NCBI GenBank assembly: GCA_033060915.1
Contig: CM065392.1
Span: 5,919,501 to 5,983,500 of the forward strand
DNA length: 64,000 nt
From: Euryodendron excelsum
Taxonomy: Eukaryota > Streptophyta > Magnoliopsida > Ericales > Pentaphylacaceae
Direction: 5' to 3'
The position numbers were made by a program, and so were the translations under genes. Shown here piece by piece: positions 23,809 to 34,428 of the stretch. Position 1 is the first letter of the stretch, and each line of letters starts with the position of its first letter. The notes beneath the pieces are model-generated. The model had not been told where the DNA came from. It saw only the letters and a list, made by a program, of their open reading frames with translations, and ran no database searches.

Positions 23809-26457
23809 TCCGCTGATATATAAGGAAATAGTACATGGCTGATCATGCTATTGGTTTTGCAAACTCTTGAAGAAGAGGAGAAAAACAATGCAAGGAACAT
23901 GGTTTCTGTATTCTAATAGGTGAGAAACTCTGATACAGCCTGTAAAGCCTTTAGATCCGTCAATACTACTCAATCACTGCTCACAAGGAAAATAAAATAA
24001 AAAATTCCCCTCATTTTTGCCAAATATGAGCGTTGATCGACCGAAGTTGCCAACCGAAGGCACTCCTAAGTGCCTCGTACATGTTGCTTTAAAATTAAGG
24101 CTATTAAAAGTGTTTGTACATGTTGATTTAACTCCTTTTTTTTTTTTTTAGAGAACTCAAAAATTATTTGTTAAAATATGGTGAGTTATCAATTATTTTT
24201 TATCTATGAAAGTTATAACTTTGAATAATTTGATAAACTAAAATACTTCAAATCTTGACAATTGAATTTCTCTATTAAGATTAGAATTAAAAATCGAAAA
24301 CTACTTCTTTTAAATTAAAAGTATGTGATTAGGAGCCTTGATAATTTTCATTGGCTTTATATTTTTTCTTTCCAAAAAATCACCAAGTATACATGAACCA
24401 TAAATCAAGAAGCAATTGGTCAAAATTTTGGACACCCTGAAGTAAAAAAAAAAATCATATTTGCTGCTCTCAATATAGGAAGTTGTGTATAATTTTTGTA
24501 CTTTTTTTTTATTTTTTTGTTGGTGTCAAAGAAAAATAGATATGCAGATAGACTCCTCTATACATCCGCATAAGAGTATTGTCTCTTAGCATCACAAAGT
24601 CATTTATAGAAGACTCCACTGCACCTATATTCGAGTCGACGCTTAGATTTTTTCGTTTGCCCTAAATGCTGAAGAGTACGTTTAGCCCACTAAATAACTA
24701 TAGAGACCTGAACCAAATATTGAGAGAAATAATCTGAGTTTTTACTCACTTAACTAAGCACTTGGTGGTATTTTTATACTTCATAAATTGAAATTGAAAA
24801 GAACGGAAACTAGGCTGATTTAGTCTTTTAGAATTTAATATTAGTTTTCATAGCAAGACGATTAATTGACGGCTTATTTGTCAAAAGTCACAATGGGTGA
24901 TTCGCCTAGATACGTATCTGGTTGCCCGTTGCAAAAGAAAAGTAATTAAACGCGTGGCAGCGTAATAGTACGATGGTCGAAAAGTGATGAACAGAACGCC
25001 AGTCTTTAGCATTCTCCAAACGTTCAAAATGGGCCAAAACTTCAAATGAAACCGCTACGCACATTCGTTTTTTTTATATTGTTAGATTAGATATATATTT
25101 ATTTTCAGGACTTTAATACAACAATGTCTTGGTCGAATTAAATGCTTGCACAACGATGATGTCAAGAGCACGTGTAAGTTAAGAAGTGAAACTTACTCAT
25201 TTTTAATCACCAACTTAAAATCCTGCTTTCCTTTTTTCCTTTGCAGAGTTTATGTAAATTTGTTATAGATGGCTTCGGCTTAGTTTTTATTTAAATTTTC
25301 ATCAGAAAAGTTCAAGTCGGTGTGGTGGCGGTGATGGTGGTGAGGGTGGACAACAATGATAGAGGTCAGAGATGATGGGCGTCGGCAATGGTTGACGGTG
25401 GGTGTGCAACAGACAATTGTTGTGACGGCGACAGTGGTGGTGGTGGGTAAAGGTTAAGAATGGATGCGGTGGGTGGTAGCAAGTATTGGTGGCAGTGGGT
25501 GGGCATGGGGGTGATTGTATCGGGGAGAAGAAAAGAAATTTGTTTTAAAAATAAAAAAAAATATTAAAAAAACACTTTTTTTTAGATGGAACTTCTTTAT
25601 AAATTTATTTTTATCGAACTCAACGGATAAACCATGTCCAATCTATTTAAACTCACTTTCAATTGAATTTGCATGATGCAGCCCAAATTACAATTCATTT
25701 ATAAACTTGAATGGATTTAATTGAACTTTTAATTGGTGTATTTAGAAGGATTCATGAAAATGAGTTGAGTTTGTTGCCCGATATTATTAGAATAGAGTCA
25801 CGCACATGCTCCTAGATTGCAAATTAGCGAATTCACATGAAATTCATGAAAAATTCATGCTCTAATGATGTTCAGTCCGCGATCTGTGCAGTGGATCTGT
25901 GCAGCTCTTGAGCCCTAGTGCTTTGTTTATCCTTTTTCGAAAAAAAAAATGTTGTTCAGTCTGCGAATTGAAAGTAGTCAAAGCATGAATTTGTTCCTTA
26001 TTTCCTTTTTAATTGGGTGTACACTCGATTTAATATAGGCCTGTCCACATTCAATAAATTCTTCACTCACTTATTTACCCAACTCAATTAACTATTCTAT
26101 GAGTATGTATTTGGGAAAAAGTCTATTGAGCTACTACTCAATATTCACCATTATTAAATTAAGACATAAAATATTTTATTACATTACCAATATTAATTAC
26201 ACATGCTAAAATTTGCTGTGCTTGATTACGTTGGTACCAATGGACTGTTGCTGTACTTTGGAGACCTCACCCCATTAATTGCTGCCAACATGAATATCAC
26301 CCGTAATTTTGGGACCCATTTCTTTGTGCTAGCTGGAACATTAAGAATTCAAATTAAAAAACAATTACTACACATTTACACCAACGTAATTGAACCGCCA
26401 ACCAAATGGTTTGCCAAATTAGTCCAGTAGAGGTATTTTGTTTATTAAAAAATTCTA
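23809..26457. other. intergenic, no gene recognised
   Basis: AT-rich DNA. One exception is a degenerate (GGTGGY)n block at about 25318-25515. The frame at 26203-26430 is somewhat less AT-rich than its surroundings, but its translation shows no domain. Confidence 0.4.
25318..25515. repeat. degenerate GGTGGY-rich block
   Basis: GGTGG, GGTGAT and GGCGGTG words repeated without a strict period inside AT-rich DNA. It may be a decayed minisatellite. I found no open frame spanning it. Confidence 0.6.
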
Positions 26458-28050
26458 TCTATACTATATATTATAGCAGAATGATAGGAGATCTTTGAGA
26501 TTAAAAGACTCAATTTAATTTTTTTAATTTTTAAATAATTAATTTTACATGTGTCATAATAGCATTAGTCTAACTATAAATTATAAAAACTTTTACTTTC
26601 TACTAATGATTAGTAAATCTTTGCTTAAATTTAGGTAATCTTATATTACTTTGAAAAAATTTACCTATCTTTTATAATTTTAGAAAGTTTTTTTTTAAAA
26701 TTTTTTAAAAACTTAGAATTGTTATTTTAAATTTCCTTAAATCAAACTTTTATAATTTTAGAAAGCTACTCTTTAAATTTAAAAATAACATTATAATTAT
26801 TATTTTGAATTTCTTTAAATTCTTCTATTATAATTTTGGAAAGTTATTGCTTAGATTCAAAACTTTAGAATTTTCTATACAAATCCTTTTAATTTTTGTT
26901 TTTAGAAAGACAAATACAAATAAATCTATAGTATATATTATTGCAATTGGCCATGAGACCATTGAAGTTGAAACATTTAATTCTTTTTTTTAATTTTTTA
27001 ATTTTATGTTCCTATTCCAAAATGTCCAATCTTGTGGCTTTAATGATTAGTTACAAAAACAATTTACAAACAAAATAAATAATCTCTAAAATTTCTTTTC
27101 AATCTTAATTTCTTAAAAATGTCATAACTATCAATCTATATTATATATTATAAAAATCGGTAATGATATTTTCAAAACGAAAAATATTGATCCAACTTTC
27201 TAACTTATTGGTCTTACTTTATATTTGTTTTTGTTGACTCTTAATCAATATGACAAGTTTGTCAAAATTTCTTCAAATACGCTCCTTCACAAAAAATTTA
27301 AATGTAAATAAAAATTAATTTTCAATTTCTATCACAGGAAGTACACATATCACAAAATTATTAATCATGTATTATTTATTCTTTTGTTATTTATAGAAAT
27401 CTCTTATTATTGATAAATTTGTCATTTGGTTGTAAATACTCATCAATCACATCTCTTTAAATATGCTTGAAAACAATAACAAAAATAAATCAAAATTTTT
27501 GCAAGCTCCAATGAAATTAATTTATTATATAAAATTTTCTCAATTAAAGTATAATTTATATTTTTTTATTATTAAACAATAATTGAGTTGTATAATCTCA
27601 ATAATCGAAATGAACCCATAGACAAATTTTTTAATTCTACCAATGTTAATATGAAAGAACTTTTAACTTTTTCTTTTTTATACTTTTAATACCTTTAGAA
27701 CATTCTATTTTATAAAATATTTATTCAAAATAGAACAAAACTTTGAAATATGCTATAAATAATAAAGAAACAACAAGCATTTGAAATATTTTAATTATGT
27801 GAGTCTAATGTAATTTGATATTCTTTTGGTAAGCTTGGCGGTGAATGTTACAACTATTTTGAGAAGAATTTTTTATGATATAAATGCATAGATTTGGATA
27901 AATTTTCAACTTCAAGTAATAAGTTTAATTTACTATTTAGTAAAACTCATATTAGCAGTATAAAGTTTACGAACATAATATTAATTTTTTTTATTTAAAA
28001 TTTTTCAATTGATTCTCTACGTTCCGTGCATAGCAAGGGTTTACTACTTA
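26458..28050 (+). mobile_element. Helitron-like non-autonomous element(s)
   Basis: The left end TCTATACTATATATTATAG at 26458 resembles the 5' end of plant Helitrons, with the required A before TC. A second such end, TCTATATTATATATTATAAA, starts at 27135. The right end carries the typical subterminal hairpin CCGTGCATAGCAAGG at about 28024-28038, followed by GTTTACTACTTA; the CTRR terminus is degenerate. The interior is extremely AT-rich with no Rep/helicase. Two 5' ends sharing one 3' end suggest nested or serially truncated copies. Both termini are somewhat decayed. Confidence 0.5.
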
Positions 28051-28143
28051 TTTATTAATATATCTTATACTGGCTAAAAATAATGATTAATTCGTATCAT
28101 GTTATTAATATATAAATAACAATATTATTTATATATATTTTAT

Positions 28144-28158
28144 GCGCGCGCGCGCGCG

Positions 28159-28192
<34 letters not shown>
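28144..28192. repeat. compound (GC)n(CA)n(TA)n microsatellite
   Basis: About 16 bp of alternating GC, then about 10 bp of CA, then more than 20 bp of TA, just after the Helitron-like 3' end. It is pure alternating purine-pyrimidine throughout. Confidence 0.95.
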
Positions 28193-28198
<6 letters not shown>

Positions 28199-28812
28199 GG
28201 TATTATTCAATAGACGCTCTTGATCTCACATATTTCTATATTAGACGCTCTTGCGCTCCACACTCACACCTGCACTATGAGCTTGTCACTAGGAGAGCCT
28301 CCATATGTAACCTAACGAGAATGAACAAGGAATAAAAAAGAGAAAACTATATAAAAGAGGAAACTAACCTATAAATAAACTACTTTGTAAAAAAACATAT
28401 AAATAAACTAACTAATATAGATTGTAACACATTCTATACTTTGTTCAGCTTCTTGCATTAACAGAAAAAGATAAATAAATGGAAAGAAAGAAAGGTACTT
28501 AATGATACCATCCTTGCCAAAGATTTTAATTTTTTTTTTTTTATATATTAGAGAGCCAAATTCTTATGGAAGAGAGAAGGGTAAGTGAATGCTAGGGTTG
28601 TCATTCACCAATGCCACTTCTCAGTTCTTATTGTTGTTACCGAAGGCATGCACTAACTATGGAATGCTTCTTTAAAAAAAAAAAAAAAAGGTATAGAACC
28701 TAATTTGTTACATGACATGCTGCATTCCGTACTTGTGCACCAAGTATGGAATGTTTTCTTTATCTTTTTTTTCTCTTGCAATTTATTCTACTTCTACTAC
28801 TTTTTTTTATTT

Positions 28813-29060
28813 ATTTTTAGATAAATTATATTTTACATTCGTGCACTTTACACCCAACCTCACTTCAAGACCTTCACATTTTTTTTTTGTAATAGTTAAG
28901 TTCTCACACTTTCAAATTGTTTCAATGTCAACTCTAACCAAATTTTGTGACAATTTAATAGACTGTATTTGCACACGTTACAACCATCTGAGAGCTTTTC
29001 ATGGGCAAAATCGTAAAATTCCTCAAAATCCCTCTCATTCCCGCCCAAATGACACATTAG
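28813..29060. mobile_element. AT-rich MITE-like repeat (TTGCACTTTACAC family)
   Basis: It shares GATAAATTATATTTTAC, GTGCACTTTACACC, CACTTCAAGACCT and TTCAATGTCA with the copies at 8800 and 20165. It ends close upstream of the GRF-finger pseudogene. Confidence 0.55.
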
Positions 29061-29087
29061 GTCATTGATACATATATATATATATAT

Positions 29088-29546
29088 ATGTATCACTCGA
29101 GCCAAGGCAAAACAGAGCAAAAGAGAAGGATAGAGAGGAGAGTCTGTTACTGCGGCAAACCTAGTCAGATGAGGACATCGTGGACCAGTGGCAACCCAGA
29201 AAAAGGAAATTTTTTGGATGTGAGAATAACGGGGTAAGTCTCTTTGGTTCCTGGAGATAGCTAAAGTTTTGCTTTCTGCTAAATGTTTACAAGTTTTGTT
29301 TTGTTGCAACGAAATGGAGGCTGTGGTTTCTTCATTTGGTATGACCCCCCAATGTGCCAAAGATCTAAGCAAGTCATACCAAAGCTATTGAAAAATATTA
29401 CAAGGTTGGAGAAGGTTGGTACAGAGGCAAGAAGCAAATCTCAGTGGATATGGGCAAGCTTAGTACTCTCTTGGCTGATAATAGTTGTCATGGGGTGGTT
29501 TTTTATTAAGGTAAGTGGGAATCGAAAACTGAAAAGAAGTATTTGA
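29088..29546 (+). pseudogene. GRF-type zinc-finger protein with C-terminal membrane segment, decayed
   Basis: GRF zinc fingers bind single-stranded nucleic acid; the small plant GRF proteins with a C-terminal membrane segment have no settled role. Exon 1 (29088-29233) starts at ATG 29088. It encodes CYCGKPSQMRTSWTSGNP and then, after a 1-nt loss near 29200-29206, RKFFGCENNG in the shifted frame, before a GTAAGT donor at 29234. Exon 2 (29310 onward) encodes RNGGCGFFIWYDPPMC and RSKQVIPKLL, then a membrane segment (SLVLSWLIIVVMGWFFI), ending at TGA 29546 or at a possible donor at 29511. Phases match if exon 2 begins at CGA 29310, but the required acceptor AG reads AA (29308-29309). Cys positions of the finger (CYC, FGC, GGC, PMC) are kept. 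The frameshift plus the lost acceptor make it a pseudogene, with family identity seen directly from motifs. Confidence 0.75.
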
Positions 29547-29559
29547 ACTAGAATGGAAG

Positions 29560-31770
29560 GGAAATGTAGGAAGTGCATAATGGAAAGGAAGGGAACGTAA
29601 AAATTTTATTAAGAAGTTTTTGCAAAACTTTAAAAGCAATTTAAAGCAGACTTTTACGCTCTATTTGGATAAATAATTTGGTAATAAAAAAAAATGAAAA
29701 ATAAAAAAAAAATGAGGGAAAAGAAAAGAAAAATATTTTCTCATTTTGTTCTATTTTCTTTCACATTTTCCTTGTTCTTTGTTTTTCGTTTGATTAATTT
29801 AGGTTCTAAACATAGCATTAAGAAATTTAATGGAGACATTTAACAAATTTAGTAGAAACATTTGCAAATTTTAATGGAAACCTATATGAATAATTTCATA
29901 AATATTTAGTTAGAACTTAAGAAAAAAAATATACGAAAAATAATATTTCAAGTTTTCGTAGTGGTTTTTTTTAGTTTTCCAAGAGTTTCTGTTAAATATC
30001 TCTAACGTATTCTAATCATTTTTTAGGAGTTTTTGAACATTTTTCCCGCATTCGGGACGTTTTAGCAAAACGCTAAAGAATTTCCTGTTGCTGCCATATA
30101 GTATTCATCTCTACCCTTATATTGGAAGCGCGTTTTTCCTTAAACGCACTTCTTGTTCCTAAATGAGTTTATTTTAGTATACCGTTATCTTCTTTTTAGA
30201 ATAATATTGTAGAACTAGAAAATTCATTTTTATTTTATAATCTAAATGATATAATTACATAAGAGCCTTTTCATTTAAAACAAAACATCCATCTTGATGT
30301 TCATTATTCTAAAAATATTATTGTCATATTGTTCTGGTATTTTTTATATGCAAAATTTTTGGAGAAGCAGCAGTTTGCTTTTTCTATTTTTATGTGACCC
30401 CAAATGGGTACAGGTGTCCTGGTTTCATGCCAAGTGATCTACTTACCCTTGTTGAGTGCGCTCTCTCCCCCTCTTTCCCCTTTCAGTGTAAATTGCATGA
30501 TGAATTCAGAGGATTTGGCCTCGTCTTATCCATTTTAAAAGAACAAATGTTGTTTATACCTTTCAGCTCTGTTTAAATTCCGAATTTGTTGAGGTAAAAA
30601 GGAAGAGAAAATGATATAGATTATATCTTATGTTTAGTTGTAAAAGAAAATGGAGGGTAAAATAATATAAAAAAAATAGGTAAGAATTTGAAATCTTTCA
30701 TTTTTTTCTTTTTTTTTTTTTCCTTTCCTTGATAAATAACGTAGCATTACGGTGTTAGTGAAAAGACTATAGTATTCTGCTAATTAACATGCACAAATAT
30801 TACTTGCTAGAAAGGCAGAATTGCATAAACCTAGCAACAATCCAATACCTTCAAGACAGTCACTGTTACTGGGAACAATTTGCTGCTGACATCTCTTATT
30901 ATTCCAATTTTCACCACCCTCCTGAGAACATGTTTTTCGGCAAGATTTACAAAAAAAGGTCCTAATAAAAATTCTCTTTCCATGCTAAAGTGATATTTTC
31001 TTTGTAATTGGAAAGGAAGGGAGGAAGTCGGGAATGCCATTTAAAAAATAAATAAAAAGATGTAGAAAGTAATCATATCAACTTTTTACTAAAAATGAAA
31101 TCAAATGATAATCGATGTTTTGTTTTAAAATGAAATACTCTTATTTAATCACAGGACCAGCTTAAGACAATTTGTGGCATAAGGCAATAATTTTACATAG
31201 GGCATTTTATATTTGTTTAAATTGCTGCAAAAAAATTTGGGTTAAATCTATTATTGTTGAAATTAGTTAGCGTGTTGATTAGGGGCTTTTTTTTCTTCCA
31301 CAATATGTACAAAACTATATAAGATTTAACTATAACAAAGTACAATTTATTTTATTAGGTTAAATCTGTTTTGTTTTTTTTTAAAGTTAACTAATGTAGT
31401 TGATTTTTGGTCTTCTTTGTAAATGTTTTTTTTTTATCATCTGGACTGGGCTTTTTTATTTCAAAAAAATCTGTATAACCTATATAGGCCCCTTAATTAT
31501 AGCATGTAAAAGTTTTAAAAAAATTAGAGTCTTCAAAATTTTGACTATTTGTAGTTAAACTGGTATTTGTTTTCTTAAAAGGTGTTTTTCGGCTTCTTTT
31601 TCTTATGAACGTTTTTTTAATATCTAGATCGGCGTCTCTTTTTAAAAACATATCAAAAATATTTAGAACTTAATTATAAAATACAATTTAAAAATTTGAG
31701 GCCCTGTTTAGTCACATCTTCTGTGTAGAAATTGTGTACGACTTTTCTATTGTACAGCATACCAATTATT
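29560..31770. other. intergenic, no gene recognised
   Basis: AT-rich DNA with poly(A) and poly(T) runs. Short frames at 30394-30576 and 30831-31040 carry no domain. Positions 31150-31700 contain CTTAAGACAATTTGTGGCATAAGGC and AAATTTGAGGCCCTG words, reminiscent of a decayed non-autonomous element but not assignable. Confidence 0.35.
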
Positions 31771-31774
31771 CACT

Positions 31775-31960
31775 GAGTTTCTTTTGTGTAGCACTATTAA
31801 TATTCCACCACACACCTTGACCACTGGGTACTACATATTTCACTAGTTAAGGACCTTGACCTTTATGAAGGCACTAGACATACTTCAGTCATTAGAGGAT
31901 AAATTCAAGAAAGCACATTATGTTAATAACAACTAGAATATTTTGAAAGTAGGGTGATCA
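31775..31960. repeat. local direct repeat, copy A
   Basis: It pairs with 32876-33055 in the same orientation. Shared words include GTGTAGCACTA/GTGTAACTATATGGCACTA, GACCTT.. and AAAGCACA.. followed by TTAATAAC/TTAATTC, and GATCAT. Diverged, non-coding, about 1.1 kb apart. Confidence 0.55.
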
Positions 31961-32875
31961 TGCAGTTATCTGGAAGCTGTACATTCTCATATTTGCATCA
32001 AAATCAACGAAGACAAAACTGATTTAACTGTACATAATTGAAGTATTTTGGGTTAAATTTGACATTGCAAATATTGACACCTGCTTGAAAAAGAGAAAAC
32101 ACCCAACTAGGGTGTTCTCTCCTGTGAAGAATTAAACTCCCTAAAGGAAGAGAACTTTTCAAAGGAATGTTGGAGAAATCCTTTTCTGCCAGTGAAATCC
32201 TTCTCTTCAGCTTTTTGATATATCCCTATTCTTTTGTACTGAAGCATATATTAGTAAAGGGATAATTCACAAATCCCACCTTGTTCCAATTCATATGATC
32301 ATCTCTTTCATAAGCTTTTTACTGTATATAAAGCTTCATTACAATTTTTCAGAATATACTATTGAAAACATGAGTTCTGGATTTTCATCCTTTTTTTTCC
32401 CAGTCCAATGAAGAAAGTAATTACAATGTTATGTTAATGAGTTATAATGTATGTTATTGAAGAGTTAGTTGGTACACTTTGGGTTTACGTCCAACATCAG
32501 GACGTTTAGGTGTGTGAATGACTATTTAATGGTTCTAAAGTGCTTATAAAAGTTAGATTCTTTTGTGAATTACTCTTGAGTTACTATAAAAAAAAAAAAA
32601 AAAATTAGTTAGTACTGGATATTGGCTGACCCAAGGGGAGTGGGTGGGGACACAGGCCCCCAAAATTTCTGAAATTTTTTATACCTCATATAGAGTTTTA
32701 GACATTTATGACAAAATAGTGTCTTGGTCCCCCAGGGTTAAAGAAATTTTACCTTGTCCCCACATAATTCAAAAAAATTTACTTTTACCCCTTTAATACA
32801 AATCCTAAGTCCACCAGAATTGATCCCGAATTTAGTGAGCGGGCTAGCAAGCCCCCATTCACTGGAGGCTCACTC

Positions 32876-33055
32876 TTTGTGTAACTATATGGCACTACCC
32901 TAACTATTTCAAATACCTGAATGGTTGGGGCTACAAATTTCAGTAGTTGACGAAGACTTTGACCTATTCAAAGGCACCACATTAGTTCAGTGGGTATATT
33001 CAAAAAGCACAGAACGTTAATTCTAACAGCAATATTTGATGTGATCATTGCCAAG
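32876..33055. repeat. local direct repeat, copy B
   Basis: Partner of 31775-31960. The intervening block 32615-32830 contains C-rich words (GTCCCCACA, GGTCCCCCAGGG) and may be a separate small insertion. Confidence 0.55.
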
Positions 33056-33615
33056 GTGGGAAATCCAGTTCAACCCTCTTTCCTTTTGATGTGAAATTTG
33101 AATTGCTAAAAGATGCAATCTCTTATTTCTTATCGACGCATAAAGACTCTGTGCATTTCGTGACTGTGGGATTGAACTAGTAACTCTGTATCCGGCCTTA
33201 TCCTGCATTTGTTTGTGCAAAAAGAGTCCAGAATAAGTAATTGGAACAAGGGGATTAAATAAATCTACAAGAGTAGGATAAAGAATACAGAAATTCGGGA
33301 TTAAAATCAAATTACAAAGTTACCCTATTTCAAAATTGTAATTCTGGAATTTACTTTCCGGGATTCCTTATCCCCCTCATCCCATATTGCGAAACAAACA
33401 TGGCCACAGTGACTTACAATAGCAGAAAAATGGAAGTTACAGTGTAAATACAAATTCGTAACTTGCAATAACAAAAAAAAAAAAAAAATGAAAGATTAAA
33501 TAGTAAAGAGTTTCCCAGCATCTGGTATTGAATCTTATTGATTAACCTTTAGACACAAATATCCTCAGTAAAGCAGTTGTTCTGACGGTGTTAAGTAGAT
33601 TGCAGGTTAGAGGCA

Positions 33616-33616
<1 letters not shown>

Positions 33617-33658
<42 letters not shown>
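33617..33658. repeat. (GA)n microsatellite
   Basis: A pure GA run of about 40 bp, at the position matching 588-610 in arm 1. Confidence 0.9.
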
Positions 33659-33660
<2 letters not shown>

Positions 33661-34428
33661 CTTGCAGTGTACGCCTTAAGAGACCCATTCAAGGAATACG
33701 GGAACTAATTGAAGTAATGAGCCTCCCAATGCCCAAAAAAGAGTTCTTCTATCGAAGAGGCCTTCGCTTCCTTTGTTGAAATAAGGACAAATGGTCTGAT
33801 TCCTCAATGTCCCGGCTATTCACAAAACGTGAGAAGCAGATGATAATAATTACGGCAGGCCATATAGGGAAGGTCATAAGCGTTTATACCATAAAATCGA
33901 TTATCGACGGAGTGAAAAAAAAAAAAGAATTAATTGGATAAATAATTAGATTAAGATTAAATAGATTAAAATTATCTTAGTTTAAAAAATAAAAAAAAAA
34001 AAAAAACAATGGCCATAGAAACAACAACATAACCATAAGGTTCCATGAACAAATCATTCTTGCTGACCTCTCTTGTTCTCCTCGACATTTTGAACAGCAT
34101 GGCCTTCAATTCTGGGACATGAACAAAGAGTAAAATTAAATATACATATTAATTTCCACCTTTCAACAAAATAGACAAATGACAAATAAATAAGGCCAAA
34201 AATTCAAATCACCTCACAGGTAAAAAGGCTAATCTATCACTCAGAAGATGCATAAGAGAGAGTCATCCCCTGTGCAACCAAATGGACTGATAACACTGCC
34301 TCTTGAGAGTATTTTTTCAAAAATTACTGAAGTCACTTTAGAAATATGAGACGACGAACATGAAGGATTTGAACATAAAGTAGCTAGCGACCCATTGTTG
34401 CCATTTGCAGGATAATATCGTCATAAAA

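Noticed and set aside
26203..26430. 75-codon frame, less AT-rich than surroundings
   Set aside because: No family motif and isolated next to a Helitron-like end. Kept only as unassigned sequence.
28896..29372. 158-codon open frame on the minus strand, among the longest in the window
   Set aside because: It runs antisense through the MITE-like repeat and both exons of the GRF-finger pseudogene, and its translation has no domain character.
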